From the NCBI GenBank assembly GCA_026416125.1, contig JAOAFT010000022.1, positions 1 through 36,894 of the forward strand: a stretch of 36,894 nt of DNA, given 5' to 3'. Made by a program: the position numbers and the translations under genes. Position 1 is the first letter of the stretch. The number at the start of each line of letters is the position of its first letter. Positions 10,135-17,938 of the stretch are shown in pieces. Source of the DNA: Bacteroidota bacterium (GTDB lineage Bacteria; Bacteroidota; Ignavibacteria; UBA10030). Below the pieces are notes generated by a model, which saw only the letters and a program-made list of their open reading frames with translations, had not been told where the DNA came from and ran no database searches.

Positions 10135-11151
10135 CTATTCTACTTGTGCTTCGTACCATACGACGATATTCTTACCAGAACGTTGTGCCTGGTAGAGTGC
10201 TTCTTTTGCACAAAGAAGGAGTTCCCGTTCTGTTTGTGCATGGCGTGGGTACATTGCCACACCAATGCTTACTGTAATATGGAGTTTTTGGTGTGTAAAC
10301 TCTTGTTGTTCGATGGAACGACGTATATCGTCGGCAAATTGAAGTGCTTCTTCCTGCGAGACGTTCTCACGGAACACAACAAACTCATCGTACCCAAAAC
10401 GTCCTGCGGCATCGAAAGGACGTAAAAAAGAACGAATGATCGTAGCACATTCTTTTAGTACCAACTTCGAAACATCATAACCATACGTTAAGGCAACTTG
10501 CTTAAAATTATCGATATCCATTAAGAGAATTGCAAATTTTTCCTTGAGTGTTTGAGCTCGTGTTACAGCAGCAGCAAGTTTTTCAAGAAATGGTGCGTAT
10601 TTCTCCAACTCAGTATCATGGTCAATAGGATCTAAACGGAGTACTTTTTCATACAAGCGGGATCGAACCAGTGCAATTCCTGCAAAATCTGCGAGAGCTT
10701 GAAGCACAGGTACGTCAGCCTCGGATAGGACGTTTGGTTCTTTCGTTTCAACGTGTAAGTACCCAAGAGTACGCTGATCGACAGCTATTTGTACACAAAT
10801 GCACGACCCAAACGGATGTTCAAGCTGTACATCCTGCGCAGCATCAGGATTTACCTGTGGATGCTGGAGAATGACTGGTTTGCCAGTCCATAGTAACTTC
10901 CCAATACTTCCAGTTGCAACTTTTCGACGAAATGATTTCTCAAACGTGAGTGAAAGTCCATAACTCGATTCAACCTTCAGATACTCTGTTGCTGGATCAA
11001 TGAGAATAATTGCACATGCCTGGCAGTGGTACATTCGAACAATTCGGTCAAGCACAAGAGAAAATACTTGTTCATACTTGTTTGTCGATTTTAGTACGGT
11101 GAGTATCTCAATGAGAAAATGTAAACACTCTTCTGATTTCAATGGTACCAT
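10135..11151 (-). CDS. GAF-GGDEF protein with degenerate cyclase site
   Basis: This protein is 338 residues. An N-terminal GAF-like sensor domain (about 20-165) is followed by a GGDEF domain (about 205-335). The signature is GYDEF (253-257) instead of GG(D/E)EF. In the block corresponding to FKxxNDxxGHxxGD the sequence reads FKQVALTYGYDVSK, so the two residues that contact guanine in PleD (N335 and D344) are Ala and Lys here. The metal-binding MDID (211-214) is kept, and so is the inhibitory I-site RPFD (244-247) exactly five residues before the signature. I infer that it does not make c-di-GMP and may bind it. A GAGGAGG site precedes the ATG. Confidence 0.88.
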   Translation of the reverse strand: MVPLKSEECLHFLIEILTVLKSTNKYEQVFSLVLDRIVRMYHCQACAIILIDPATEYLKVESSYGLSLTFEKSFRRKVATGSIGKLLWTGKPVILQHPQVNPDAAQDVQLEHPFGSCICVQIAVDQRTLGYLHVETKEPNVLSEADVPVLQALADFAGIALVRSRLYEKVLRLDPIDHDTELEKYAPFLEKLAAAVTRAQTLKEKFAILLMDIDNFKQVALTYGYDVSKLVLKECATIIRSFLRPFDAAGRFGYDEFVVFRENVSQEEALQFADDIRRSIEQQEFTHQKLHITVSIGVAMYPRHAQTERELLLCAKEALYQAQRSGKNIVVWYEAQVE

Positions 11152-11175
11152 AGTCAGTTCCCTCCTCTTGAATAG

Positions 11176-12591
11176 TTATTGTAATTTAGATTTCTCTTTG
11201 GAGGTCGCTCCATCACGTTTCATTGTGTCTTCGATTTCTTCGATCGTCACTGGTGCTAATGCTGAAAGCATGGTACAACCATTCTCCGTTACCACCACAT
11301 TATCCTCAAGGCGAATACCAATTCCTCGATACTCAGCCGGATATTGAAGAGAATCAGGAATGTAGAGAGCTGGTTCAAGTGCGAGTACCATTCCAACCTC
11401 GAGTGGTTGTTTTGAGGAACCAACATCATGCACATCCAAACCAACGAAGTGACAGAATTCATGGAGAATTAGTTTTTTTGCTTCGTCCGGTGTCGTTGTT
11501 ATTCCTAATTTACAGATTCCTTGAATGAGAACACGTTCCATGACTGTATGGATCGCGTGAAGTGTAGTCCCAATTTCCACTGCTGCAATGCCACTATCAC
11601 GAGCAGCAAGAACTACATTGTAAAGTTTACGTTGTACGGGTGTAAATTTCCCACTCACAGGAAACGTACGGGTAATATCTGCACCGTAGCCGTGAACTTC
11701 AGCTCCACAATCAACTAACACAAGAGATCCTTTCTTGAGCTTACTCGTTTTCGTTTCATAGTGTGGATAGAGTGCATTCTTACCACAAGCGATAATTGGA
11801 GAATATGCTTGTGATCGACTACCGTGCTGCATCAATGATTGCTCAAGGATCATTTCAAGTTCATACTCATAGATCCCTTCTCTGGTACTTTTCATTACTT
11901 GACTCAACGCTTCAATTGTTCGATTGACCGCTTCTTGAAGACACTGAAGTTCATTGTATGATTTAATAATTCGAAGCTGTTGAACGAGCTCGTTCGAGCT
12001 TCGTACTTCAAGATTGGGGAATCGCTCTTGAAGATGTTTCTTCGCTTCACGCCAACTGATGTATGGAATATTTGCAACTCTATCGATGAACGTCTCAGGT
12101 AACGATGGCGTGTAGTAGAGAACCCTGATCGATGGTAGTACTGTAGAGAGAATTGTTTGGAGTGTGTCGTATGGGAGTACAAGATCTGTGAGTTGGGTAA
12201 ACCCATATCGTATTCTTCGTTCTTCAAGTGAAGGAATTTCTCCTGTCCACGTAAATCCTCCTCGTGTTAGGAAAAGAATCGAATGAACAAGGAGCGAGTC
12301 CCTTGTATACATTCCATCAGAAATAAGAAGGAGCACCGCACGTTGTTCGTGAATCCCTGTAAGATAGAGAAACGTACTATTTTGCCGGTATGGGTAGGGA
12401 ACATCATCATTCCTCATCATTTGCTCTGCAGAACAAAAAATTGCAGCAGTACCCGGTTCAAGCTTCGATAAGATGGCAGCACGACGGTGCGTATATTCTG
12501 AGAGTGGAATGGTTGCTCCTTGCCACGCTTCAAGATGCATTGGTCTCAGAATACAAATGCAAACGAAGAAAACTCTCCATTGCTTTATCAT
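11176..12591 (-). CDS. Secreted Xaa-Pro aminopeptidase (M24B)
   Basis: This 471-residue metallopeptidase of the aminopeptidase P type removes an N-terminal residue preceding proline. An N-terminal creatinase-like domain (about 30-170) is followed by the pita-bread catalytic domain with all five metal ligands: D294 in LVDCGAEVHGYG, D305 in ADITRTF, H381 in HEFCHFVGLDVHD, E406 in ALEPALY and E429 in GIRLEDNVVV. Residues 1-22 (basic start, then VFFVCICIL) form a probable signal peptide, unusual compared with cytoplasmic PepP, so periplasmic location is likely. A GAAGGGA ribosome binding site supports the start. It is 24 nt upstream of the GGDEF gene on the same strand. Confidence 0.93.
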   Translation of the reverse strand: MIKQWRVFFVCICILRPMHLEAWQGATIPLSEYTHRRAAILSKLEPGTAAIFCSAEQMMRNDDVPYPYRQNSTFLYLTGIHEQRAVLLLISDGMYTRDSLLVHSILFLTRGGFTWTGEIPSLEERRIRYGFTQLTDLVLPYDTLQTILSTVLPSIRVLYYTPSLPETFIDRVANIPYISWREAKKHLQERFPNLEVRSSNELVQQLRIIKSYNELQCLQEAVNRTIEALSQVMKSTREGIYEYELEMILEQSLMQHGSRSQAYSPIIACGKNALYPHYETKTSKLKKGSLVLVDCGAEVHGYGADITRTFPVSGKFTPVQRKLYNVVLAARDSGIAAVEIGTTLHAIHTVMERVLIQGICKLGITTTPDEAKKLILHEFCHFVGLDVHDVGSSKQPLEVGMVLALEPALYIPDSLQYPAEYRGIGIRLEDNVVVTENGCTMLSALAPVTIEEIEDTMKRDGATSKEKSKLQ

Positions 12592-12711
12592 ACTGTTCCC
12601 TTCTTTAAATTGATACTTTCCCCCTCTTCACCCACGATTGTACCAATTTTTTCCGGTGTGTGCAAGCATACCGTGCATACCAAACCATGTAAATTGCACA
12701 TAATATACTTT

Positions 12712-13656
12712 CTACAATCGTGCATCAATACTTTGTACAAATCGAATAAAATTTGATATAATTTTCTCGATAACTTCATCCGGTACACCATCTGGGTGCT
12801 GCGATTGGAACCGCATATCACACATCTCATTCACATAATCAACAGAAACGACACGCGCATCGGTCGTAAAAGCAAGTTCCGTTGAGAAGAAATCTAACTT
12901 ACATAATGACGCGATCGTGTGCGTTATGGTTCGGAGTTGTCCCAAATTGTAGTGCTGTTCTTCTTCCTGTGTAACTGCACGGTATACATGGGTTTGGTCG
13001 TTCCACCAGCAGAGTAATATATCCCCAAATGCATAGAACACCCTAAACCACGCACGTTCTCCATTGAGCAATGTTGGAACAATCGTTTCCTGCAAAAGAT
13101 ACTTATCACTTCCGTGAGTCTTTCGTGCTTCGAGCACATCTGCTAGTGTTTCGGCTCCCATAACAACTCCAAGCCCCCCACCAGTAGTATTAGCGGGTTT
13201 AATAATAAACGGTCGCCCCAACTTTGCAAGTTCGGTAATCGACAACCCGACTTCACGGTGTGTGTCGTACGGTGAAATAATAATTGTGTATGGTACATGG
13301 ATACCATGGGTAATGAACTCTAAATGCATTGTAGCTTTGTCAGATGCATGGCGTATGTAGTCCAACGGATTGATCGGACGCGGATAGGTCAAACTATTGT
13401 TCTTCCATTCGTCATCAACGAGTTTTGCAAACGAATAGAAAGCATCATTCTCATCGGATGCTCTATCGAAGAAGTACCGAAAGGAAAGCTCTCGATGAAT
13501 ATAGCGAGTGCGAATTTCATCAAGGTTGCGTGGATGTATTTCTATAACCGTATAGGAATTCTGTGTTGCAACATCACGAAGTCGTTGTACAAACGGTTCA
13601 TCGTACTCCCACGACCATGCTATAGCAATATCGTACACCTGATGTTGTGATACCAT
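12712..13656 (-). CDS. ATP-grasp superfamily protein, substrate unknown
   Basis: This protein is about 314 residues. The pattern is ATP-grasp (RimK/glutathione-synthetase-like). YIRHASDKATMHLEFITHGIHVPYT matches the lead-in to the ATP-binding domain, RPFIIKPANTTGGGLGVVMG is the glycine-rich grasp loop, YLLQETIVP gives the adenine-binding hinge, and SVDYVNEMCDMRF near the end matches the metal-binding strand. It should ligate a carboxylate to an amine or thiol. The preferred start is the ATG at 13654-13656, where the conserved part begins. A GTG at 13690-13692 would add 12 residues. Neither has a clear ribosome binding site. No adjacent gene reveals the substrate. Confidence 0.75.
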   Translation of the reverse strand: MVSQHQVYDIAIAWSWEYDEPFVQRLRDVATQNSYTVIEIHPRNLDEIRTRYIHRELSFRYFFDRASDENDAFYSFAKLVDDEWKNNSLTYPRPINPLDYIRHASDKATMHLEFITHGIHVPYTIIISPYDTHREVGLSITELAKLGRPFIIKPANTTGGGLGVVMGAETLADVLEARKTHGSDKYLLQETIVPTLLNGERAWFRVFYAFGDILLCWWNDQTHVYRAVTQEEEQHYNLGQLRTITHTIASLCKLDFFSTELAFTTDARVVSVDYVNEMCDMRFQSQHPDGVPDEVIEKIISNFIRFVQSIDARL

Positions 13657-13759
13657 ACGATGGTTAGTACTTTTGTTCACTATCGTTAACACTGGATTGG
13701 TGTTGACTTCATATAAAGCGCACTTTGTCTCCCGCCTTTAATACTTTTTTCTAAAGTTC

Positions 13760-14707
13760 TCAATTATGAGCGTTCCTGAGTGAAACAGAAAATGTTGCAA
13801 CTGTTTCAATTGCTGAGAAATCACTTTTAACCATGAATACCGTAAACAAAAGATCGCACTCTTGTACTGTACACCGCACGTAATGAAACATCCTCTTCTC
13901 GGTTTGGTGTGGGAAGTGATCGTACCATAGTTGCTTTTTGCCAAGGAGAAGTGTATGCTGGAGTCCACCTCCACCACCTAGAACAATAAAATCTTTACCA
14001 CCTTCTCTGAAGTGTTCAAAGGCATGAGAATGCCCACTGAGAAATACTTTGCACTTCGAATGTGCTAGGAACGCTGGAACAAAATCTCGTTCAACTTCCT
14101 TTGATGGACCAACGACAGTATTGTTCGTATACGGTGGATGGTGACAACCAACCAAGACAGCAGCAACTGTTGAATCCGATTGGAGAGAGTCAAGCACTTG
14201 CTCATACCACTGTTTCTGAAATGTCCGCTCTTCTGCTGAGAGTATCGAGTAATTCGAATTGAGCAAAACAATTGCTAATGATTTGAACCGTACGCAATAT
14301 CCTGTTCGTTTGTATGAAGGAAATCGTTTTATAAACTGTTGTTCACCTTTACTTGCTCGCACTAAGTAGTCATGGTTCCCCATTGTTGCAACAATCGGAA
14401 TACCTTTAGACTGAAAACGTACGAGGATCGAATCGATTCGTCCCCACACTTTCTCAGAACTGCTTCGCTCAGTTACATCGCCCAATAACGCAACCATGCC
14501 AACCAAGGAATCGTTCAATATGTGTGTAAAAAGCATTGCTGTAGCTTCTTCATTCTTATTCCGACTTACTGCTATTGCTTCAATCCACATTGGCGACTGG
14601 GTATCGCTCATGAACACAAGTGCTGAATCAGCAGAACAAGCGGCCCCGCTGTCAGAGCAAACAACAATGAAAATAAAAATTAAACAGCGACGAATACTTG
14701 TACTCAT
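13760..14707 (-). CDS. Exported calcineurin-like metallophosphoesterase
   Basis: This protein is 315 residues. Motifs of the metallophosphoesterase fold occur in order: SDTQ (the D-x-H motif with Gln for His), LLGDVTE, MGNHDY, GCHHPP and SGHSHAFEH. A signal peptide (IRRCLIFIFIVVCS up to about residue 24) predicts export. The ATG at 14705-14707 is chosen because AAGGAG lies 5-6 nt before it and the signal peptide starts there. The open frame reaches further upstream to 14854, but would run into the divergent MerR gene. The substrate could be a phosphomonoester or a nucleotide and cannot be told apart here. Confidence 0.9.
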   Translation of the reverse strand: MSTSIRRCLIFIFIVVCSDSGAACSADSALVFMSDTQSPMWIEAIAVSRNKNEEATAMLFTHILNDSLVGMVALLGDVTERSSSEKVWGRIDSILVRFQSKGIPIVATMGNHDYLVRASKGEQQFIKRFPSYKRTGYCVRFKSLAIVLLNSNYSILSAEERTFQKQWYEQVLDSLQSDSTVAAVLVGCHHPPYTNNTVVGPSKEVERDFVPAFLAHSKCKVFLSGHSHAFEHFREGGKDFIVLGGGGGLQHTLLLGKKQLWYDHFPHQTEKRMFHYVRCTVQECDLLFTVFMVKSDFSAIETVATFSVSLRNAHN

Positions 14708-14782
14708 ACTCTCCTTCCTCATATCCATTTGCAACTCAAACCAAGATTTACTATGTTTGAGAGAGAAAGCACGAAGGTACTC
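14708..14782. promoter_or_regulatory. Divergent intergenic region, phosphoesterase / MerR
   Basis: This is a 75-base gap between two divergently transcribed genes, each with a good ribosome binding site (AAGGAG leftward, GAAGGT rightward). MerR-type regulators often act on adjoining divergent promoters. No clear inverted operator or sigma-70 boxes could be identified here, so the call rests on gene arrangement only. Confidence 0.35.
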
Positions 14783-15166
14783 ATGAAATATACAGGTATC
14801 AAAAAACTCTACTACTCCATCAGTGAGGTCAGTAAAATCACAGGACTCGAGCAATATGTGCTTCGCTACTGGGAAACTGAATTCCCTGAATTAAAACCAG
14901 CAAAGAACCGGGCTGGAAACCGTATCTACACAAACAAAGATATAAAACTCATTCTACATATCAAAAAGCTTCTACGAGAAGAAAAATACACAATTGAGGG
15001 CGCAAAACAAATCCTCAAAGAATACAAACCTGAACCAGATGGTGGTGAACAGCTCGAGCTCCTCACAATTCCTCAGAAACGGAAGATTAAAGACGAAGAA
15101 ATTCGACAAGACATGATAGAAGTAAAAGAATTCCTTGAGCAATTACTTGCAAAACTCGAGCAATAG
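14783..15166 (+). CDS. MerR-family transcriptional regulator
   Basis: This 127-residue regulator has an N-terminal winged helix-turn-helix. YYSISEVSKITGLEQYVLRYWETEFPEL is the MerR DNA-recognition part, NRIYTNKDIKLILHIKKLL is the wing and second helix, and KYTIEGAKQILKEY follows. The C-terminal IRQDMIEVKEFLEQLLAKLEQ is a short coiled coil for dimerisation. There is no effector-binding domain or cysteine cluster, unlike metal-sensing MerR proteins. The ATG at 14783 has GAAGGT just upstream. Earlier in-frame starts (ATG 14753, TTG 14729) lack such a site. The next gene follows after 23 nt. Confidence 0.9.
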   Translation: MKYTGIKKLYYSISEVSKITGLEQYVLRYWETEFPELKPAKNRAGNRIYTNKDIKLILHIKKLLREEKYTIEGAKQILKEYKPEPDGGEQLELLTIPQKRKIKDEEIRQDMIEVKEFLEQLLAKLEQ

Positions 15167-15189
15167 ATCCAATCAAACTCTTCCTCGGG

Positions 15190-16755
15190 GTGAACAACGA
15201 GTTGATCATACCAACAAAGAATAAAATCTGGGAACCCCTTTTTTTTGTAGGGATATTTCTTTCCCCACTATTCATTTTAAGTATACACTTTCAGAGCCCG
15301 ATGTTCGCTCAACAACAAAAAAAATCTGCTGTATACAAAGAACCATATCGCTTCACAGGTTTACCGCTCATCCTTTACTCAGCGTACGACGCACAAGTCG
15401 TTGAACTCTTTACACTCATTCAAGAAGCAAATGCAGGAAAAGCCCTCGCACAACATGACCTTGGAATACGCTACCTTCTTGGTAAAGGGCTTCCTGCCGA
15501 CACAACCAAAGCTGTGTATTGGCTCATGCGTGCTGCTGAAAACAAACTACCACTTGCACACTATAATCTCGGAATCCTCCATCTCCATGGAATCGGCGTT
15601 CCGTGGAATCCATTCGATGCATACAAACACTTTCAGTATGCAGCTGAGGAAGAAATTCCTGAAGCACTCTTTGCAATGGGGATTCTTACATCGGAAAACT
15701 TTATCGTGCCACGTAATTGGCCTAAAACATTCCAGTATATCAAACGAGCTGCTGAATTAGGTTACGAAGACGCACACGAAGCACTCAAAGAACTCCGCTA
15801 CCGTGGAATCGACAGCATCGAAACGAATCAACAACATTCGAGGCAGAAAAAAACACAATCCTCTTCCCTATCATCAGGAACTTTGCTCTTCCTCGACTTT
15901 TCAAGTACTGATACTACAACTATCCCACCCGATACTCTTCTCCAACGTGAAGCATACCGTGAACTTTCCTCAATACAAAAAAAATTTTCACAACCACTAC
16001 GAACAGATTCAACGTTTGTAAAACTCTTTGAACTTGCAGAGCTTGGTGTTCCTGAAGCCGTGACGTACATTGGGAGAATTTACGAAAAAGGATATGGCCA
16101 AGAGCGATCCTTGATAAAAGCTGCACTCCTTTACTTCAGGGCAATCCGACTGGAATCACTACGAGCACCTTCACTACTGTGGAACCTTATCCACACTCAA
16201 GAATTCACTAATGAGTTCGAACACTTAACAAGAATTCAAGAACCGTATGCTCTCATGCTATGGGCTGGATTAACAGCGCTTCGGTTTAGTACGCTCCTCA
16301 ACGAACAGCAAGCATTCACAATTCTCCAGCAAGCAGCCAATTCCAACTGCACACCAGCTATGACTGAATTGGGACTCTGTTACTACACCGGTCGTTGGAC
16401 AAAACAAGACAAAAACAATGCCGCATACTGGTTTAAAAACGCATCCGATCGTGGAGATCACGATGCACGTATCCGCTATGCTGTGATGGTACTGAGCAAC
16501 GAAGTTTCAAATGGAATGAGTATAGATTCAGCCCTCCACTACCTGAACACTATGACAGAACGAGGATCTCTTCTTGCTCGGAATGCATTAGCACTTTGTT
16601 ATGAACGTGGTTATACCGTCATGCAGAACAAAGGTGAAGCATACCGTTTGTATAGGCAAGCACTTGCACGAGGAAGTGAAACTGCGTATCGATCGCTCAT
16701 ACGAATGCATAATGAGATCAGACCGAATGATCCGGATTTTCAAATCAACGAATAA
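15190..16755 (+). CDS. Secreted Sel1-repeat (TPR-like) protein
   Basis: This protein is 521 residues. Residues about 14-40 form a signal peptide ending in MFA before QQQ, so it should be periplasmic or surface-exposed. Sel1-type helical repeats are clear at about 85-120 (AQHDLGIRYLLGKGLPAD), 121-156 (AHYNLGILHLHGIGVPWN) and 157-192. More follow in the second half, such as EAVTYIGRIYEKGYGQ, AMTELGLCYYTGRWTKQ, DARIRYAVMVLS and LARNALALCYERGY. Sel1 arrays generally mediate protein-protein contacts; no enzymatic domain is visible. The start is GTG at 15190. A TTG at 15202 is an alternative. It is probably co-transcribed with merR. Confidence 0.88.
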   Translation: MNNELIIPTKNKIWEPLFFVGIFLSPLFILSIHFQSPMFAQQQKKSAVYKEPYRFTGLPLILYSAYDAQVVELFTLIQEANAGKALAQHDLGIRYLLGKGLPADTTKAVYWLMRAAENKLPLAHYNLGILHLHGIGVPWNPFDAYKHFQYAAEEEIPEALFAMGILTSENFIVPRNWPKTFQYIKRAAELGYEDAHEALKELRYRGIDSIETNQQHSRQKKTQSSSLSSGTLLFLDFSSTDTTTIPPDTLLQREAYRELSSIQKKFSQPLRTDSTFVKLFELAELGVPEAVTYIGRIYEKGYGQERSLIKAALLYFRAIRLESLRAPSLLWNLIHTQEFTNEFEHLTRIQEPYALMLWAGLTALRFSTLLNEQQAFTILQQAANSNCTPAMTELGLCYYTGRWTKQDKNNAAYWFKNASDRGDHDARIRYAVMVLSNEVSNGMSIDSALHYLNTMTERGSLLARNALALCYERGYTVMQNKGEAYRLYRQALARGSETAYRSLIRMHNEIRPNDPDFQINE

Positions 16756-16766
16756 GTATTGTACAT

Positions 16767-16862
16767 ATGTTTGAATGGTATGGAACTGAAACTTCTCCGA
16801 TAGAAAAACTCTACCTAAGACTACATTCAATTTACCATTATTCACAGATATATAAACAATAA
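16767..16862 (+). CDS. Possible 31-residue ORF coupled to the next gene
   Basis: An ATG at 16767 opens a 31-codon frame (beginning MFEWYGTETSPIEK) whose TAA overlaps the ATG of the following membrane-protein gene as TAATG (16860-16864). That arrangement is typical of translational coupling. There is no clear ribosome binding site before it and no recognisable family, so it may be a chance frame in the leader of the next gene. Confidence 0.2.
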   Translation: MFEWYGTETSPIEKLYLRLHSIYHYSQIYKQ

Positions 16863-17401
16863 TGTATACTACAGAATATCCTACTAAGAGTTATACCCTT
16901 CTATACACAACAGAAGGTCCAGAGTTCATCATCCAGATACAAAAGCAGTGGTATACAATAGTTTTTATGATCTTCTGGCTTATCGGTTGGGGTATCGCAG
17001 AGTATACAGTTTTAAAAATGGCTGCTTCAAATAAAGATAGCGAACACTATGGTCTTGTTGTATGGCTTATCCTTTGGACCTTGGCAGGTGGTGTTGCACT
17101 TGTTATAGTGCTTTGGCTATTGTTTGGTACCGAACACATTGTTCTTCATCCAACGGACATAACAATTTATCACAAACTTTTCTTTTTCAAGCGTTCTCAC
17201 ACATACGATATTGCCTCTATTCGTAATCTTCGCGTAGAACAATCCATAAACGCTGAAAGTCCATCTTTCTATACTAGTCGCCAATTACAGCCAATTGCTT
17301 TCGAGTATCAAGGAAAAACTTACCGTTTCGGAAATGGTATTAGCTCCACTGATGCATCAGAAATAGTTGAGTTCTTGCGATCGCAGTACCGGTTTCCATG
17401 A
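16862..17401 (+). CDS. Membrane protein with two helices and PH-like C-terminus
   Basis: This protein is 179 residues. Two hydrophobic segments, about 30-51 (WYTIVFMIFWLIGWGIAEYTV) and 64-88 (GLVVWLILWTLAGGVALVIVLWLLF), are joined by a short hydrophilic loop. The C-terminal 90 residues read as strands: EHIVLHPTDITIYHKLFFF, SHTYDIASIRNLRVE, IAFEYQGKTYRFGNGI, then the helix SEIVEFLRSQY. This resembles bacterial PH-like membrane proteins of unknown function. I infer an inner-membrane protein with a cytoplasmic sensor or scaffold domain. No specific family is recognised. It converges on the pseudogene to its right. Confidence 0.75.
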   Translation: MYTTEYPTKSYTLLYTTEGPEFIIQIQKQWYTIVFMIFWLIGWGIAEYTVLKMAASNKDSEHYGLVVWLILWTLAGGVALVIVLWLLFGTEHIVLHPTDITIYHKLFFFKRSHTYDIASIRNLRVEQSINAESPSFYTSRQLQPIAFEYQGKTYRFGNGISSTDASEIVEFLRSQYRFP

Positions 17402-17891
17402 TGAGAGATATGGATGATGTTTTCCCAAAGCTCTCTCGTGGAATGAACGTAGGGGTACGTTTTTCATACTTTCGGTGCACATTACCAAACTTTATTTCGA
17501 GCTCTCGTAATTCAGGCGCACTAATGACGATAAAGATTGGAACTCAGATTGCAATAGGCGAGAAAGAGGGGAGTATGAATCCAACTCCCAAGACTATGAG
17601 AAAAGACCTCTGAGGATTTGATTTCTCATGAAGAGATACGTTCCACTGCAAACAAGTCTCTCCGGTGGTCAAAGACAGAGAGCGTACCATGTGCTTTTAA
17701 AAGTGATACCCAGCCCAGATTGCTAACAACAATCCCACCATTATGCTGAGCACTCCACACACCGTACTAAGAGGATGAATGAAAAAACTTTTTTGTAGTA
17801 CCCAATCAGTCTATATCGCAATGAGTCCTACGACGCATATAAATCCGAAGAAAGACTCAGTAGCACTCTTAAAATATTTTCGGGGAAATAC
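17402..17891 (-). pseudogene. Decayed isoprenylcysteine carboxyl methyltransferase-like gene
   Basis: No intact gene fits this stretch, but the minus strand holds consecutive pieces of an ICMT/phospholipid-methyltransferase-type membrane enzyme. The first piece is a membrane segment (GFICVVGLIAI, then an in-frame TAG at 17811-17813). Next comes GVLSIMVGLLLAIWAGYHF ending in TAA at 17697-17699. In a shifted frame follow a TGA (17669-17671) and PPERLVCSGTYLFMRNQ, which matches the family's PP..LV.sGpYryvRNP. Back in the first frame are LIVLGVGFILPSFSPIAI, a TGA (17544-17546), and SAPELRELEIKFGNVHRKY with EKRTPTFIPR, the typical C-terminus. The order, spacing and total length of about 150 codons fit the family. 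Two compensating frameshifts and four stops show it is dead. Confidence 0.72.
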
Positions 17892-17938
17892 TCACTTTAC
17901 GGTTTCACTCTCACAAAATATATACCTCAGTATTAAGA

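Noticed and set aside
14708-14854. 49-residue N-terminal extension of the phosphoesterase
   Set aside because: It would overlap the start of the divergent merR gene, and the signal peptide plus AAGGAG site place the start at 14707.
17398-17613. 71-codon plus-strand ORF after the membrane protein gene
   Set aside because: It is antisense to the ICMT-like remnant, has no family resemblance and no ribosome binding site.
17655-17685. Plus-strand sequence reading LSGGQRQRA, like an ABC transporter signature
   Set aside because: No Walker motifs or open frame surround it, and the opposite strand encodes the better-supported methyltransferase remnant (PPERLVCSGTYLF). The match is a coincidence of the antisense frame.
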